Shown here piece after piece: positions 48,308 to 59,689 of a stretch of DNA of 64,000 nucleotides. The notes under the pieces were generated by a model. That model had not been told where the DNA came from. It ran no database searches and saw only the letters and a program-made list of their open reading frames with translations. This stretch comes from Triglochin maritima. Its lineage: Eukaryota > Streptophyta > Magnoliopsida > Alismatales > Juncaginaceae. The position numbers were made by a program, and so were the translations under genes. The first letter of the stretch is position 1, and every line of letters starts with the position of its first letter. The stretch covers positions 32,866,188 to 32,930,187 of the forward strand of contig OY821789.1 of assembly GCA_963682175.1 (NCBI GenBank), in the 5' to 3' direction.

Positions 48308-49486
48308 TGATGCATTGCATACATTGCATCATATGTCTTTCATTTAGATTACTTTTATATCAATAAATGCTACTAAGGTATGTGTTTAGTCGTATTTACA
48401 GAATACAGGGACCTGGATGCAAATTACCCACATTCCGAGCATAAACGCGTGCAAAAGATTCATTTCTATCATAAAGACCGAGTTCAAGTTTATCGGGTTT
48501 CAAATAGAAATGCATCCAAGCATAAAAGCATTCAAGGAGCTAATTACAAAAAGGTCAAAGACTTAATTGCAAAATGCCAAGGACCTAATTGCAAAATAAA
48601 AGGACCAAGTTATTGTGTGGAGAAAGTCAAAAGAAAAATCAAATATAAATCTCCAACAATGGAAGGAATTAATCCGGAGCTCAAAAGAATGGAAACAAAT
48701 CATCCAGACGCGCAAATAAAGATCAAATCATGCCATAAACGCACCGCAGAAATCCGGACCCGATCCCATCAACCTGGGCGGCGAATTAGCCGCACCTCCC
48801 ATGCATTGTGCGGCGATTTCGCCGCACCAGAGGTGATCTGTGTGCCCGATTTTCGTCCAGTGTCGGGTCGACGCGTGTACTATCCTTTTATGTATTGGTA
48901 TCCCCTGTATCGGCTATAAATAGTCCTGTAGGACGAATGTAACACATCTTTGAACCTTTGGTCTTGGATCATTAGTAATAAAATTTTGTGTTCTTTTAAT
49001 TCTTGTTTTAGTTTTCTTTTAATGTCTCTAGGACCCCTTCTTCTTCCTCCCTCCATGAGTTTCTAACTCTCTCCAAAGGGTGGAGGTGATGGAATTAGGG
49101 TTAGAGAATGATGAATGCATGTTATTATTTTAAGTTCATGATTAGTGTATTTTGATTACTTGAGTTTATGTTAAGTCATTTATCTTGTAATGCTTCATAA
49201 CTAACATGATTTACAATAAGTTTCAGTAATTCTCTACTCTAAACCTAAATCTAAACCTCCACCCCACGGATTTTCCTCTTTGTTCTTGTTTTAATTTTAA
49301 TTGTTCTTATTTCGTACTTTAGATAATTAAATCAAAAATACCAAAAACCCAACTTATTTCTTCTCCCTTCTTCCTCTTAATCGAAAATAACATCAACTAC
49401 GAAATCTCTCCCTCCTTGTGTTCGACCCGTACTTGCCACGTCTTCATAGACGTCGTGCACTTGCGGTATAAATTTAATCCTCATCA
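48308..49486 (+). repeat. Solo LTR of the nested gag-protease family
   Basis: TGATGCATTGC...CTCATCA, 1179 bp, clearly homologous to 13000-14201 and 19190-20415 but more diverged. No internal region remains, and both flanks carry ATGAG, so it arose by LTR-LTR recombination. It contains the same paired GGCGGCGAATTAGCCGC-type palindromes near 48778-48827 and a TATA near 48913. It splits the PMD gene remnant. Confidence 0.94.
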
Positions 49487-49491
49487 ATGAG

Positions 49492-50412
49492 GACCGATAT
49501 GGCTTGGAGCCGCAGGAGGAGGGGAGGCAACACTTTGGTGGAGGACGGGGGAGACATTGTAGTACTTCAGCTGAGTGGGTCGTTAGGAAGGGTTGAGCTG
49601 GCCGGTTTATTACCGGTGATTCGAGTTCGTGCACTGCAGACGCCTGAACTCAGAAGAAGAAGAGGGTTGAGGACGATTCTTAGATCGTGACGGATATGAT
49701 GCCCGATGGTCCTCTAGATGGCAGCGTCATTCCGAGTTTCGGAGGCCACATCGCCAGACGCATCTGGGAGGGCGAGGATCGAAAGGTTCTGAAGTGTCAT
49801 AATCGTCACAGAGCTTGTACTACATTGCAAGTTTGGTGTTCAGTGATGCTTGATGATATGAGGGTAACCCTTACTGATAGAGGATTGACTCACTTGCCCT
49901 ACAACATGTTCCCTTGCCTTGACATGCCGTTGGTTTCAGCATTCGTGGAACGGTGGCAGCCTGACACTAACATTTTCTACTTGTCATTCGGAGAGATGAC
50001 GATCATGTTGCATGACGTCATCCAGATTCTGCACATTCCTGTTGAGGGTCCTATGGTCAGCGCGCAGGCGCCGACGTCTGAGTTGAAGTGTTTTGTATCA
50101 GAGTTGCTCGGGGTCAACATCGATGGTCTTGGACGGGATAGCTCATGTTAGAGTTGTGGTGGTGTTAGTGTCGATGCTGTGGAGGACTGTTGCAGACGGG
50201 CACGACCACCACAGACTGAGGATACGCAGATGACTGCCTATCTCTTCTTACTACTAGGTTCCGTATTGTTTGTCGACAAGAGCGGTGGAAGAGTCAGACC
50301 ACGTTTCGCTAGACATTTTTCGTTGTGTTGTTACTGGGAAAATGAGAAAAACGTAGGCAGAAACCTTATTTTAAGAGATGAAACGAAATATGTATTAAAT
50401 GAATTGGAATGA
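49492..50412 (+). pseudogene. Plant Mobile Domain (MAIN-LIKE) protein remnant
   Basis: The best-preserved stretch, 49690-50150, reads GPLDGSVIPSFGGHIARRIW, EDRKVLKCHNRHRACTTLQV, LTHLPYNMFPCLDMPLVSAF, VERWQPDTNIFYLSFGEMTI and LHDVIQILHIPVEGPMV. This is the start of the PMD as in MAIN and the long-form PP7 homologs. It resumes after a TAG (50149) with TAYLFLLLGSVLFVDKSGGR, then frays. Upstream, an Asp/Glu-rich N-terminal part is cut by the solo LTR and by stops. PMD proteins act in silencing and genome maintenance in Arabidopsis; this copy is dead. Confidence 0.82.
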
Positions 50413-50575
50413 CAAAAATGTAATTTTTAGGACGATTTAAGTAGTTTTCCGACGACGAATGGTAGTTTCCTATTTCAACGATGTCACAACAGGGCCGAAA
50501 AGTTTGAAAGTTTTCGGCTATTTGTAGAACTCCCACCTTAATTAACAGGACGCTTTAAGGGTGCATCAAATTGAC

Positions 50576-51671
50576 CCTATGTGTGTTATAGCCTATATAT
50601 AGTTATAATGTGTGTTATATATGTGTAAGAGATAATCCTTGAATAAGTTTTAATCCGATCTAACTACTTAAAGTACCTAATCTTTATTCATATAATATTT
50701 GTCCTCCCTCTCGCCTCTTTTCACCAAACCCACTATCTTCTCCACCATCCCTCTCCTAATTTTACAAAATGACGAAGTGATACTCATCACAAAGCAAATT
50801 AATTCAATAACTACGGATTTATCCGAATAATTGTCGGATAATTGTAGATACACGATAAAAAATCCCTAGCTGTCAACCATTACCCTTAGGGACTAGTGGT
50901 TAGAACGTAGACCAAATTTGTGTGAGATTGAAAATTTTCAAGTGATGCATGAGTCTGGCACAATTAACAAGTCCAGTCATCTGACTTGACGACTGCTGAG
51001 CTTAAGTATAAAGACATAGGCCGCTGTATAACTAACATTTCACCAATCAAATTAAGTTTTTGTGGCAACCTAAGTGGAATGTTTTGGAACAATAGACAGA
51101 CTCATGGGTAAATATTAAAACTGAATTAGGTGTGGGCCCGGGAATGACACATTGCAATATATATGCTTCACTTGATATGATATTTATTCATCATTAAATA
51201 TTTATTATAAACCCAATTAAAAACATTTGACAGAATATTTCTGTAGAAAACATTGTTTTCAAGTTTTACTCTTCTTCTGTTTGTTAGTTTTCATGAATTG
51301 TCGTGATTAAGATCACTGTTGGTTTCGCATCTTGAAGTACTTTATTGCAGTTTACAACCACATATTTTCAAATAAAACCGGATACAACATAATTCTGTCA
51401 TAAAGAAATAATTTCTATTCAAAATTTTCAATGAAATCAAAATTCATTTTAGTTTTGAAAATATGTATTTTTTTAGTTAAAACTCAAACATGTAATCATA
51501 TGCTGAATATCGATTTATGATTTTAACTAATCCAAGACTAAGTCTCTACTAACTAAATTAGTCGTAGGTAAAAATAAACCTCTCGCGCGTTAGTTCTCCA
51601 AATTTGATTAGTACAAGACGTTGACTTCGTCCAACTACAATCTCATATATTGTTCTTTTATCACATGCAAA
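50576..51671. other. AT-rich intergenic, nothing recognised
   Basis: No coding region, RNA gene or clear repeat seen. Confidence 0.4.
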
Positions 51672-51848
51672 ATGAGATTCTTTATGCTTTGGATGACATG
51701 CATTTCTTTCTTTACTTTGATCTTGTGCTTGAGGGCTAAAGACGAAAAGGTGGGAAACATAATCATGTTACATGAACCCCTAAGTGGAGCTACCAAAGTT
51801 TTCCAAAGAATAGATTCCGAGAGGAAAGTTTTTGTAGGGTTATATTAG
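51672..51848 (+). CDS. Small ORF with signal-peptide-like start (hypothetical)
   Basis: 58 codons from an ATG. A hydrophobic start (MRFFMLWMTCISFFTLILCL) is followed by a polar stretch ending IDSERKVFVGLY. The layout (signal peptide, short body, basic C-terminal box) is that of small secreted signalling peptides. The DSERK tail is only faintly like the junction of some CLE peptides, and the Gly-Pro-Asn/Asp core is missing. No known family matched with confidence; it may be chance. Confidence 0.25.
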   Translation: MRFFMLWMTCISFFTLILCLRAKDEKVGNIIMLHEPLSGATKVFQRIDSERKVFVGLY

Positions 51849-52024
51849 AACTTTATGGAAGACTTTATACATGTAAGTATGTAACAAATCAATTAGACAT
51901 TAGTTTGTTGGTATATTCGTGTAGGAATTCACGGCCGCGCGCGTGAATAAAGCTTGGTATATTAGTTTCTTGTTGAGAATAAAGAAAAATGTTTAATGGT
52001 ACTTCTACTCATCTTTAAACTAAG

Positions 52025-52934
52025 GGGTCCTTATACACGGCCGCACGCGTCCCGGACGCGACTGACGTGGTCAGTTGAGTCAACAATCCAGTCAGCAGAG
52101 AAATTCATTTAATAACATGTTGGTGTCACATGCAACATTTAGTTTCTCAATGCAACATTACTTTCTCACTGCAACGTTTGGTTTCCCCCATGCAATTTTT
52201 ACTTTCTCACTACAACGTTTGGTTTCCTCATGCAACTTTTACTTTTCCCAACGCAACTTTTAGTTTCCCCAAACAACTTAAAAAGGCAAAACATGTTCCT
52301 TTTTAACATCTACGTCTATCATTTTTAAGTTTGCGGTTCACCTTTTTAACTGTGAGTTGTACCTTTTTAAGTGATGTCTGTTCCTTTTTAAGAATTATTT
52401 ATTCCTTTTTATGTTTGAGGTTCTCCTTTTTAACTGTGAGTTGTACATTTTTACGTGTACTATGTTTCTTTTTAAGTGAGTGTACATTTTTAAGTGTAAA
52501 GTTTTCATTTTTAATGTTTTTTGTTCTTTTTTAAGTTTGCGGTTCTCCTTTTTAACTGTGAGTTGTACCTTTTAAGTGATGTATGTTTCTTTTTAAGAAT
52601 TGTTAAAAAGGTGAACCGCAAACTTAAAAAGGATAAACGTACGTAGATGTTAAAAAGGAACATGTTTTGACTTTTTAAGTTGTTGTTTGGAGAAACCAAA
52701 AGTTGCGTTGGGAAAAGTAAAAGTTGCATGGGGAAATCAAACGTTGCAGTGAGAAAGTAAAAAGTTGCATGGGGAAACCAAACGTTACAGTGAGAAAGTA
52801 ATGTTTCATTGAGAAACTAAAAGTTGCATGTGACACCAATATGTTATTAAATGAATTTCTCTGTTGACTGGATTGCTGACTCAACTGACCACGTCAGCCG
52901 CGACCGGGACGCGCGCGGCCGTGTATAAGGACCC
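52025..52934. mobile_element. Foldback (long-TIR) element, about 325-bp arms
   Basis: Arms 52025-52350 and 52608-52934 are inverted copies starting GGGTCCTTATACACGGCCGC, about 93-95% alike by eye. The central about 257 bp repeats CCTTTTTAACTGTGAGTTGTA units. No coding. The outer arm has repeated GCAAC.TTT(A/G)GTTTC words. The family is probably Mutator-like foldback; no clean target duplication was found. Confidence 0.88.
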
Positions 52935-52939
52935 TTAAA

Positions 52940-54700
52940 ACATTTCCCTTGAACTAAAACATGATGGACTATAAGACGTCATGTGTACGGAGGAACTTTG
53001 AATCAATCCCACGTGTGAGTGTGGGGTGTGTGAGATCATTACTAATTAATTTTGAATTGGATATTCACATTTTAATATTTCTAATTAGTTACCTTTCGAA
53101 GAACTTTACAAGCCAACTCAAACCCAACGTATTTGTTGCACATGATCTAGCTTATCGTTGCAAACCACAACTATGCTCGACCTAGTCCAATTCATTGCAA
53201 ATATTTTGATCGATTCATTGCAACTTTATACCAATTAATTGCATTATCCGTCCAATTTAGCATACTCAAGCCAACCCATAAAGCCCAAGTCAAGCCCAAG
53301 AAACACATGTATATATAGTCGTATATTACAAAGTTAAGACTGATCGGCTTAATTATTTATATGAGCAGAACAACATATCCATGGAATCTTGTTACGAGTG
53401 AAGGGTGGGGAAACCATGATTATTATGTTTTTTGTTTTGATATACCACGATTTTATATAGCAATGCAGTATTAATGATGTACCCTTTGCTTTTAAATATT
53501 ACATGTTCCATCACCAAGTAATACAGGAAGGAATCCTTTTTGTGATGGTCCTAAGCTTCTTAGATATCAGGGTGTTTTCCTACTAGACATGCCACTTCGC
53601 CTCTCACAAGCAATTCTCTCTCCTGTTCTCTCTCATCTATTATTGATGGTTAATGTTCCACTACTTCTAATTCCTTAATGTTCCGTCTATGAATATGATA
53701 GGTAGCTTCCATTCGGTTCCTACCAAACATTGTGGTTGGCTAATATTTTGTCGAGTACTTAATTTCAATCAAAGTCTGTAACATGAGATTCACACCTTCA
53801 AGTTGAGAGCTGAATTCTCATATCTTGGTCTAACTTTGTGGGCTTTAACTTACATTGAAGTTCAACCTGTAATGTGAATTTTGATACAGTAATATGTGTT
53901 ATTGTTTGATAACCGGTAAAGTTAGCTTTACTTGTTAGGTGGATTGTGTATCCACTTCACATCAAGTTGTTACAAGGATGATGATTGAATTTGAGTCATC
54001 ACCCAAGTGGTGTTTGAATCACTTGGGATACACAATAAGTATACTAATGTGTGTTATTGGAAGTAGAATTTTATCGTTAGGCATTAAAGAACATTTGGCA
54101 AATTTTGATCTTGCATTATCGCTTGGTGTGAGGAATCAAATTACCGAAGCATCACGAAATTTCAACACTTGCTCGGATGCCGCAATTGTTTTTAAAGCGT
54201 TACATGTTTTTCAGTTAAATCCTAAAAATATCACTCACGCGCGTACGTGCATCTTGCATTTTCTTAGATGTTATATAAATCACTAAATCAAAATTAGTGG
54301 GAAATTTTCAATGAATCATATCATTTCTCATCATGTATTTCCAGGGTTTATGATATTTTTGCAAAATAAAATAGCTTTAACCTACCTATGTTATTCCTAT
54401 ATGGTTGTTACAGTAAATATAATTAATATACCAAAGCAATTGTAGTATACATATATAGAACCCCGTAACTTTCTTTTTGGTTGCAATAATGAGTCGAGAA
54501 AAAGAAGAAAACAATGTTCTAACCACCCTTCCGAAGTTAACATCTAAGGCTATTTGTTTCTTTTGTATTTTGGTGTAGGCTTTCCACAAATCATGATAGA
54601 ATCATAGGTCATTTTCTTCTTTCTATCCCAACACTATAAGGCCGAGGTGGGATCCCACCTTTCTTTTATTCTTGGAAGATTTGAAGGATCTTTAATATAT
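52940..54700. other. AT-rich intergenic, no supported gene
   Basis: A 115-codon open frame at 53939-54286 starts with GTG, lacks any recognised domain and is not called. Confidence 0.4.
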
Positions 54701-54713
54701 ATATATATACATA

Positions 54714-54930
54714 TAGGGTCAAGCTATAGTAAGCCCAGAACTCATCAAATTTAGTTTAAACTCACTACAATCTCACCATTGGATCTTATTTACAGTTAAT
54801 CTCACCATTCATCAGCATAACCGTTTTTTCTTAATTTACCTTACAATTTGAAATGAGTGGTGGATATTGTAGGGGCTTAATTTAGAAAAATTAAGCCCTG
54901 AACTTACTAGAGAATTCTTATATATATATG
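54714..54930. mobile_element. Small MITE-like element
   Basis: The ends pair imperfectly: TAGTAAGCCCAGAACTCA on the left against TAGTAAGTTCAGGGCTTA (reverse complement of the right). It is flanked by TA-rich tracts. The TAAGCCC word also occurs in the larger element at 55082, possibly a related family. Confidence 0.45.
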
Positions 54931-54941
54931 TATATATATAT

Positions 54942-55027
54942 ACATGCCTTTATTTAAGCTTTTTAGCCTAACAAGTAACCCATTATTACATCAATGTAAG
55001 CCTAGGAGTTGTCTAGATTCTTAGGGA

Positions 55028-55030
<3 letters not shown>
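54942..55030. repeat. 89-bp flanking duplication, left copy
   Basis: ACATGCCTTTATTTAAGC... to TTAGGGAGCA. Repeated at 59274-59362 with two differences, on the other side of the FAR1-type element. Confidence 0.93.

Positions 55031-55072
<42 letters not shown>
55031..55072. repeat. (TA)n microsatellite
   Basis: About 20 TA units between the 89-bp repeat and the left end of the FAR1-type element. Confidence 0.95.
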
Positions 55073-55077
<5 letters not shown>

Positions 55078-55254
55078 ATTATAGAATGAGCCCGGGGCTC
55101 AATTAGGCTTAAGTGAGCCCCTTAATCATCCACCATTCAATACTAATCCAACGCTTGTTAAATTCTCTGGTTAATTTTACTGGTAGAAGGGCAGGATTGG
55201 TATTTACGGTTTTCTTTGGTTAAGGTTAGGAGGGCTTCCACCGAAACATTACAC

Positions 55255-55600
55255 TCACGCCTCCTACATTCACGCATCCACCGTCTTCACCTTCACGGCT
55301 CCCTTTCCCCTCCCTAATCTTCACCTTCACGCCTCCACCGAAATCTCCACCCTCACGCCTCCTTTTCTCCTCCCTAATCTCATCCTCACGCCTCCACTAA
55401 AATCTTCACCCTCACGCCTCCCTTTCTCCTCCCTAATCTCACCTTCACGCCTCCACCGAAATCTTCACCCTCACGCCTCCCTTTCTCCTCCCTAATTTTT
55501 ACCTCACGCGTCCACCAAAATCTTCACCCTCACGCCTCCCTTTCTCCTCCCTAATCCTCACGCCTCCCTTTCTCCTCCCTAATCCTCACACCTCTCATTT
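55255..55600. repeat. 60-bp minisatellite, about 5 copies
   Basis: Unit contains CTCACGCCTCC, CTTTCTCCTCCCTAATC and CACGCCTCCACCGAAATCT, period about 60 bp, with a shortened last copy. C/T-rich on the plus strand. Confidence 0.9.
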
Positions 55601-56742
55601 CCCCCAAATCCGAAATGGATGAACCAGTGAGAGATGGAACTAATAAATCTAAAGGTACATTTTTTATCAATCCGGTGGTTCCATTGGATTCACGAGTCTT
55701 TCGGTGTTGGTAGTTGTTCTGCCATTTTGTACAATTTTTTATGCAATTTAATCTTGTTCCTATTGTCGTTTGTTGAAACTTTTGTTGGTAATAATATGAT
55801 TATAAATACTTTTGTTTCTTTTTAACATTGTTATCTCATATTCTTATTCTCACCCAGTTTCAATCTGTTTGTTTTTCTTCATTGCTTCTACTCGTTTGTT
55901 TTTCTGTCCGATTATACTATTTTTTTCTTCTTTCTAAACTATTTTAATGATTATTTTTTCCTTTGGAAGCTTTGTTATGGTTATTTAATAGCATTTTTCG
56001 ATTCATGTTTAATAGCATTTAAGCACACAAAAAATTTAGAAAAACGAGTTTAACAGATTGAGCCAGTAAAGATTTCTCACAATTTTCTTGGTGTTGTAGG
56101 CAATCCTAACCAAAAAAAGAATAAATTTCTCTCCCACAACAATAGTGTACAAGGAAGCAATCTGGCGAGCACAATAAAGTTGCAATGCAAAGATAAGGGT
56201 GAAAGTTCAATTGATATGGACAGAATGCTCTCGCATCAGGATAAGTACGGAACATGAAAAGAAAATTTGTGGTTTTCAGGAGTCTCCGAAGACTGAACGT
56301 GAAAATAAAATTTTGATTTTGGAGAAAAAGATATGGCTCGGATATGTGCTGAATAAGTGGTTTTCTTACTTTGTGGAACAACTTCTAACCAGTGTTGATG
56401 AAATCTTAACTTTTTGAATAGAAAAATACAATATCTAGTATAGTTTTTGATCAGATTGATAAGTTACAAAGTGTATGGATGTGTTGAACACAATATAATA
56501 TTTTACGACCAAAATATGATTATATTATTGTAATATTTATATTGTTACATTTTCATTTCATATTTTTTGAATTGGATGTTTCAAAATATAATTCCAAAAA
56601 AGTTACACATGTTGTAGTCATCCACCATTATTTGAGGAATGTTATTAAAAATAATTACATTATATTACGGCTAAAAATATTATATTACGGCTAATAACGT
56701 TATATTACGGTTATGAACGTAATATTAATTTTATTACAAACA

Positions 56743-57045
56743 TCAATACATGTTATTACAAAATGTATGGATTTGTGTCGTGAACTTTACTTGCATCGTT
56801 CCATCGTCTTCATCAATTTTGCTGACATTGTATGTAATTGAAATTTCATCATCTTGGTCAATACTAACGTTGCACATAAAACATTTCTTCAACTTTTTCT
56901 GAAAGATGCAAAAGATACTTCTAGTGTATATCTCTTCCATTTCTGCTTCAAGTTTCCATTCAGTAAGAAGTTCTCCCTTTTTATTATTGTCGTTGTAATC
57001 CCACTTATTTTCATTCTCTCTTTGATGCTTGAGAGCCACTTCAAT
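56743..57045 (-). pseudogene. FAR1/FRS-like transposase exon
   Basis: About 100 residues on minus after a TGTGTAG acceptor: IEVALKHQRENENKWDYN, LEAEMEEIYTRSIFCIFQKK, then an Asp-rich stretch and DDGTMQVKFTTQIHTF. This matches the FAR1 segment between the MULE transposase and SWIM zinc finger (MExxxxxIYTxxxFxxFQ). FAR1 proteins are transcription factors derived from such transposases. The DDE core and SWIM are not found nearby, so the gene is fragmentary. Confidence 0.65.
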
Positions 57046-57409
57046 CTACACAGTCAAAAAATAAGTTTGTTTTATTTATAACATCATATTCCATTTAATT
57101 CTACCATGTTACTGCAGAAAAAAACTTTCAGAAAAAAATCACATCCGTTTAATATAAGTTTATTTTATATTAAATAATAGATTTTATTGTTACAACTATT
57201 ATGTTAAAGCATAACAAATATGTATAAACGAAAGTCGTAGTGTACTTAAATAAGAACTCGAAGAGAGTGTTTTGTCACGTTGGGTACGTTTTTAAAAATG
57301 CATTCACGGATTCACTTTTTGTGTAGTTTTCATTCCAACAAAGAAAGTATTTTGTTTGTAAGCCGGAACTCATTTCATCCGTATCTCAAACAACGACTTT
57401 AATCATTTA

Positions 57410-58095
57410 AAGTGATAACATTATATTACGGTTGTGAATGTAATATTAATTATTATATTGTAAAGTGATAACAACGACAATATTACACATGTTGTAGTCA
57501 TCCATCATTATTTGAGGAATATTGTTAAAATTAATTACATTATATTACGACTGACAATATGATATTACGGCAACACCATTTATATTACGGTTGTGAACGT
57601 AATATTAATTTTTGTTATGAACAACGATACATGCTACACATGTAATAGTCTCCACCATAATTTGAGGATTAATGTTAAAAATTATTATATTATATTACGA
57701 CTAACAACATCATATTACGGTTGTAAACGTAATATTAATTTTTATACGAACAATGATATTAGGTACACATAATGTAATAATCTATATTAATTATTATACG
57801 AACAACGATACATGTTACATATATTGTCATCCATCATCATTTGAGGAATATTGTTAAAATTAATTACATTATTTTACGACTGACAATATCATATTACAGT
57901 TACATGTTACGGTTGTGAACATAATTTAAATTTTGTTGCGACAACGATACATGTTACACATCTTGCAATCATCACCGTTATTACAAATAGTTTCGTTATA
58001 TTACGACTAATAACATAATATTACGGCTAACAATTTTATGTTACTGTTGTGAACGTAGTATTAAATTTGTTGAGAACAACGATACATGTTACTGT
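57410..58095. repeat. ATTACG-rich satellite array, about 4 copies
   Basis: Diverged unit of about 130-180 bp with ATATTACGGTTGTGAACGTA, AACGATACATGTTACACAT and CATCCATCATTATTTGAGGA. Part of another copy lies at about 56590-56750. The core ATTACG...CGTAAT is an inverted repeat. Confidence 0.85.
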
Positions 58096-58920
58096 AATTA
58101 ATATTATTTGTAATTGCATTTGGATATGTTCGAAATGAGTTTCAACTACTACTACCGTATATTCTAAATTAAAAAACAAGAAAGAAAACTTCTTCACCCC
58201 ATTTTACGGAAGGTCGGATAATATTGAGGCGGACATACAAGATGTGGAATGTGTTTCTACCATCTCCATATATAGCTTGGATCTATGGGTTCGGAAGTTG
58301 GATTGTAGCTTCAACGTCGACAACGATAAGTTGATTTGAAAAAAAATGTGAAGAAAGAAATCCAACCCAATTCAAAGTTTATTTTTTTCACCTTACAAAA
58401 AAAATTCAAAACCAAACCAAACAAAATAAGCAAATTCTTAAAAAAACTAAATATCCACGAAACCAAACCACACAAAATCAGCTAATTAAATCCTAAACCA
58501 AACATCCACATAACCAACCTAATTTCTTGAGATCCAATTGATCCTAATAAACATAGTTTGAACCAAAAACCACAGGAATCTGGGTCGGCACCATTTCAAG
58601 TGAAGCCAACTGTGCCATAACGTGACTTGTCCTCATTTTGTCTTTCAGAATCAATTGACAATCGAACATCAGAATTCCAACATGCAGATGCTTGCACCAA
58701 ATATGTCATGTGCCCATGGAATTTAACTTTTGATACTACCAAAAATAATTAGTCTACGGAATTTGGGTTATTCTAATGGTTTTATTTTTGAAAGTTGATT
58801 TATTTTGACGCTGATTTCAACTTGGGAAATCAAAATGCTTGAAGTTGAATTGAGGTGACCTTCGATTTTTATTTTTATTTTTGCACCTGAAGTTCGCATT
58901 TGAAATAGGGCTCCGTTACA

Positions 58921-59071
58921 TAGTGAGGAATGACGAGTTATTGTTGGAGGCGGCGCGGTGGAAGGCGTTGGAGGAGTCGAAAGGGGAGGGGCAGTCGTCG
59001 TGGAGGTTGAGGAGGGAGAGGAGGTAGGTGTGGACGGATGGGGTGGTAGTTTGGGAGGAAGAATGAAAAAT
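58921..59071 (-). pseudogene. GC3-rich exon-like fragment, probable captured host sequence
   Basis: One minus frame from about 59050 to a TAA near 58918 reads TTTPSVHTYLLSLLNLHDDC, PSPFDSSNAFHRAASNNNSS with C in almost every third position. That bias is unlike the AT-rich surroundings. No family recognised. It sits just inside the right TIR, a typical place for MULE-captured gene pieces. A low-complexity alternative frame (Ser/Pro/Thr-rich) exists. Confidence 0.4.
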
Positions 59072-59238
59072 TGGGTTTCAATGAAGAAATTGGAGAAGAA
59101 GAGAATTGGAAGGACTTGTAAAATTACTTGAGTATCCTCACTTAAAATAAATGATTCACAACCCTCCAGATTGAGATCAACAGTTAGATCATTAGAAGCT
59201 CATTTAAGCTTAAGTGAGTCTAGGGCTCATTCTATCCT

Positions 59239-59240
59239 TG

Positions 59241-59273
<33 letters not shown>
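59239..59273. repeat. (CT)n(TA)n microsatellite
   Basis: Joins the right end of the FAR1-type element to the second 89-bp repeat. Confidence 0.95.
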
Positions 59274-59362
59274 ACATGCCTTTATTTAAGCTTTTTAGCC
59301 TAACAAGTAACCCATTATTACATCAATGTAAGCCAAGGAGTTGTCTAGATTCTTAGGGAACA
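59274..59362. repeat. 89-bp flanking duplication, right copy
   Basis: Matches 54942-55030 at 87 of 89 sites by eye. Confidence 0.93.
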
Positions 59363-59689
59363 CATGTTTTGGTTGAGAAAATTAATAAATTTCTATTCTC
59401 AGGGTTTATTCTCCAACATAGACCCACTATAGACAAAAAATACAAAGCAATTATTATTTAGGGAACCTATTATATATGTTAACTGTAGAAATATTGACGT
59501 GGTAACCCAATTTTTTTAAATAATAAAAATTAATGACAAATTTAATTTTTTAGGATTTTTTCTTTCTTTCGAGGGTTACTCCCCATAGGACTACAAGTGG
59601 GGTGTGCCTATAAGAGGCACCCCCACCCAACGGCACTCACAGTTCCGGGGGGTCATTTTCTAACCGGTCTTCTTCGTCCTTTTATGTAT

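Larger units (their letters stand above)
47290..50575 (+). mobile_element. TIR element carrying a Plant Mobile Domain gene, with solo LTR inside
   Basis: The ends share inverted words: left GCACCCTTAG, GGCTATTTGTGACCGAAAAG and CGTCGTAAAATTACTT; right (reverse complement) GCACCCTTAA, ACAAATAGCCGAAAACTTTC and CGTCGTCGGAAAACTACTT. Between them is a MAIN-LIKE/PMD gene remnant, interrupted by a solo LTR (48308-49486). PMD genes are known in plants both as host genes and inside Mutator-type elements. Exact ends and target duplication could not be fixed. Confidence 0.6.
55082..59234 (-). mobile_element. FAR1-type Mutator-like element, decayed
   Basis: Terminal inverted repeats TAGAATGAGCCC...GGCTTAAGTGAGCC at the left and TAGAATGAGCCCTAGACTCA (reverse complement) at the right. 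The interior carries a FAR1/FRS transposase exon (minus), a 60-bp minisatellite, an ATTACG-rich satellite and a GC3-rich exon-like piece. No target duplication could be seen because both ends lie in TA/CT microsatellites. A short unplaced reading frame at 56150-56417 ends in a Leu/Lys-rich helix-like tail. Confidence 0.65.

Noticed and set aside
48380..48919. 179-codon open frame
   Set aside because: Lies wholly inside the solo LTR; the same region is not open in the other two LTR copies.
53939..54286. 115-codon open frame
   Set aside because: Starts with GTG, no domain, no splice or promoter context; likely chance.
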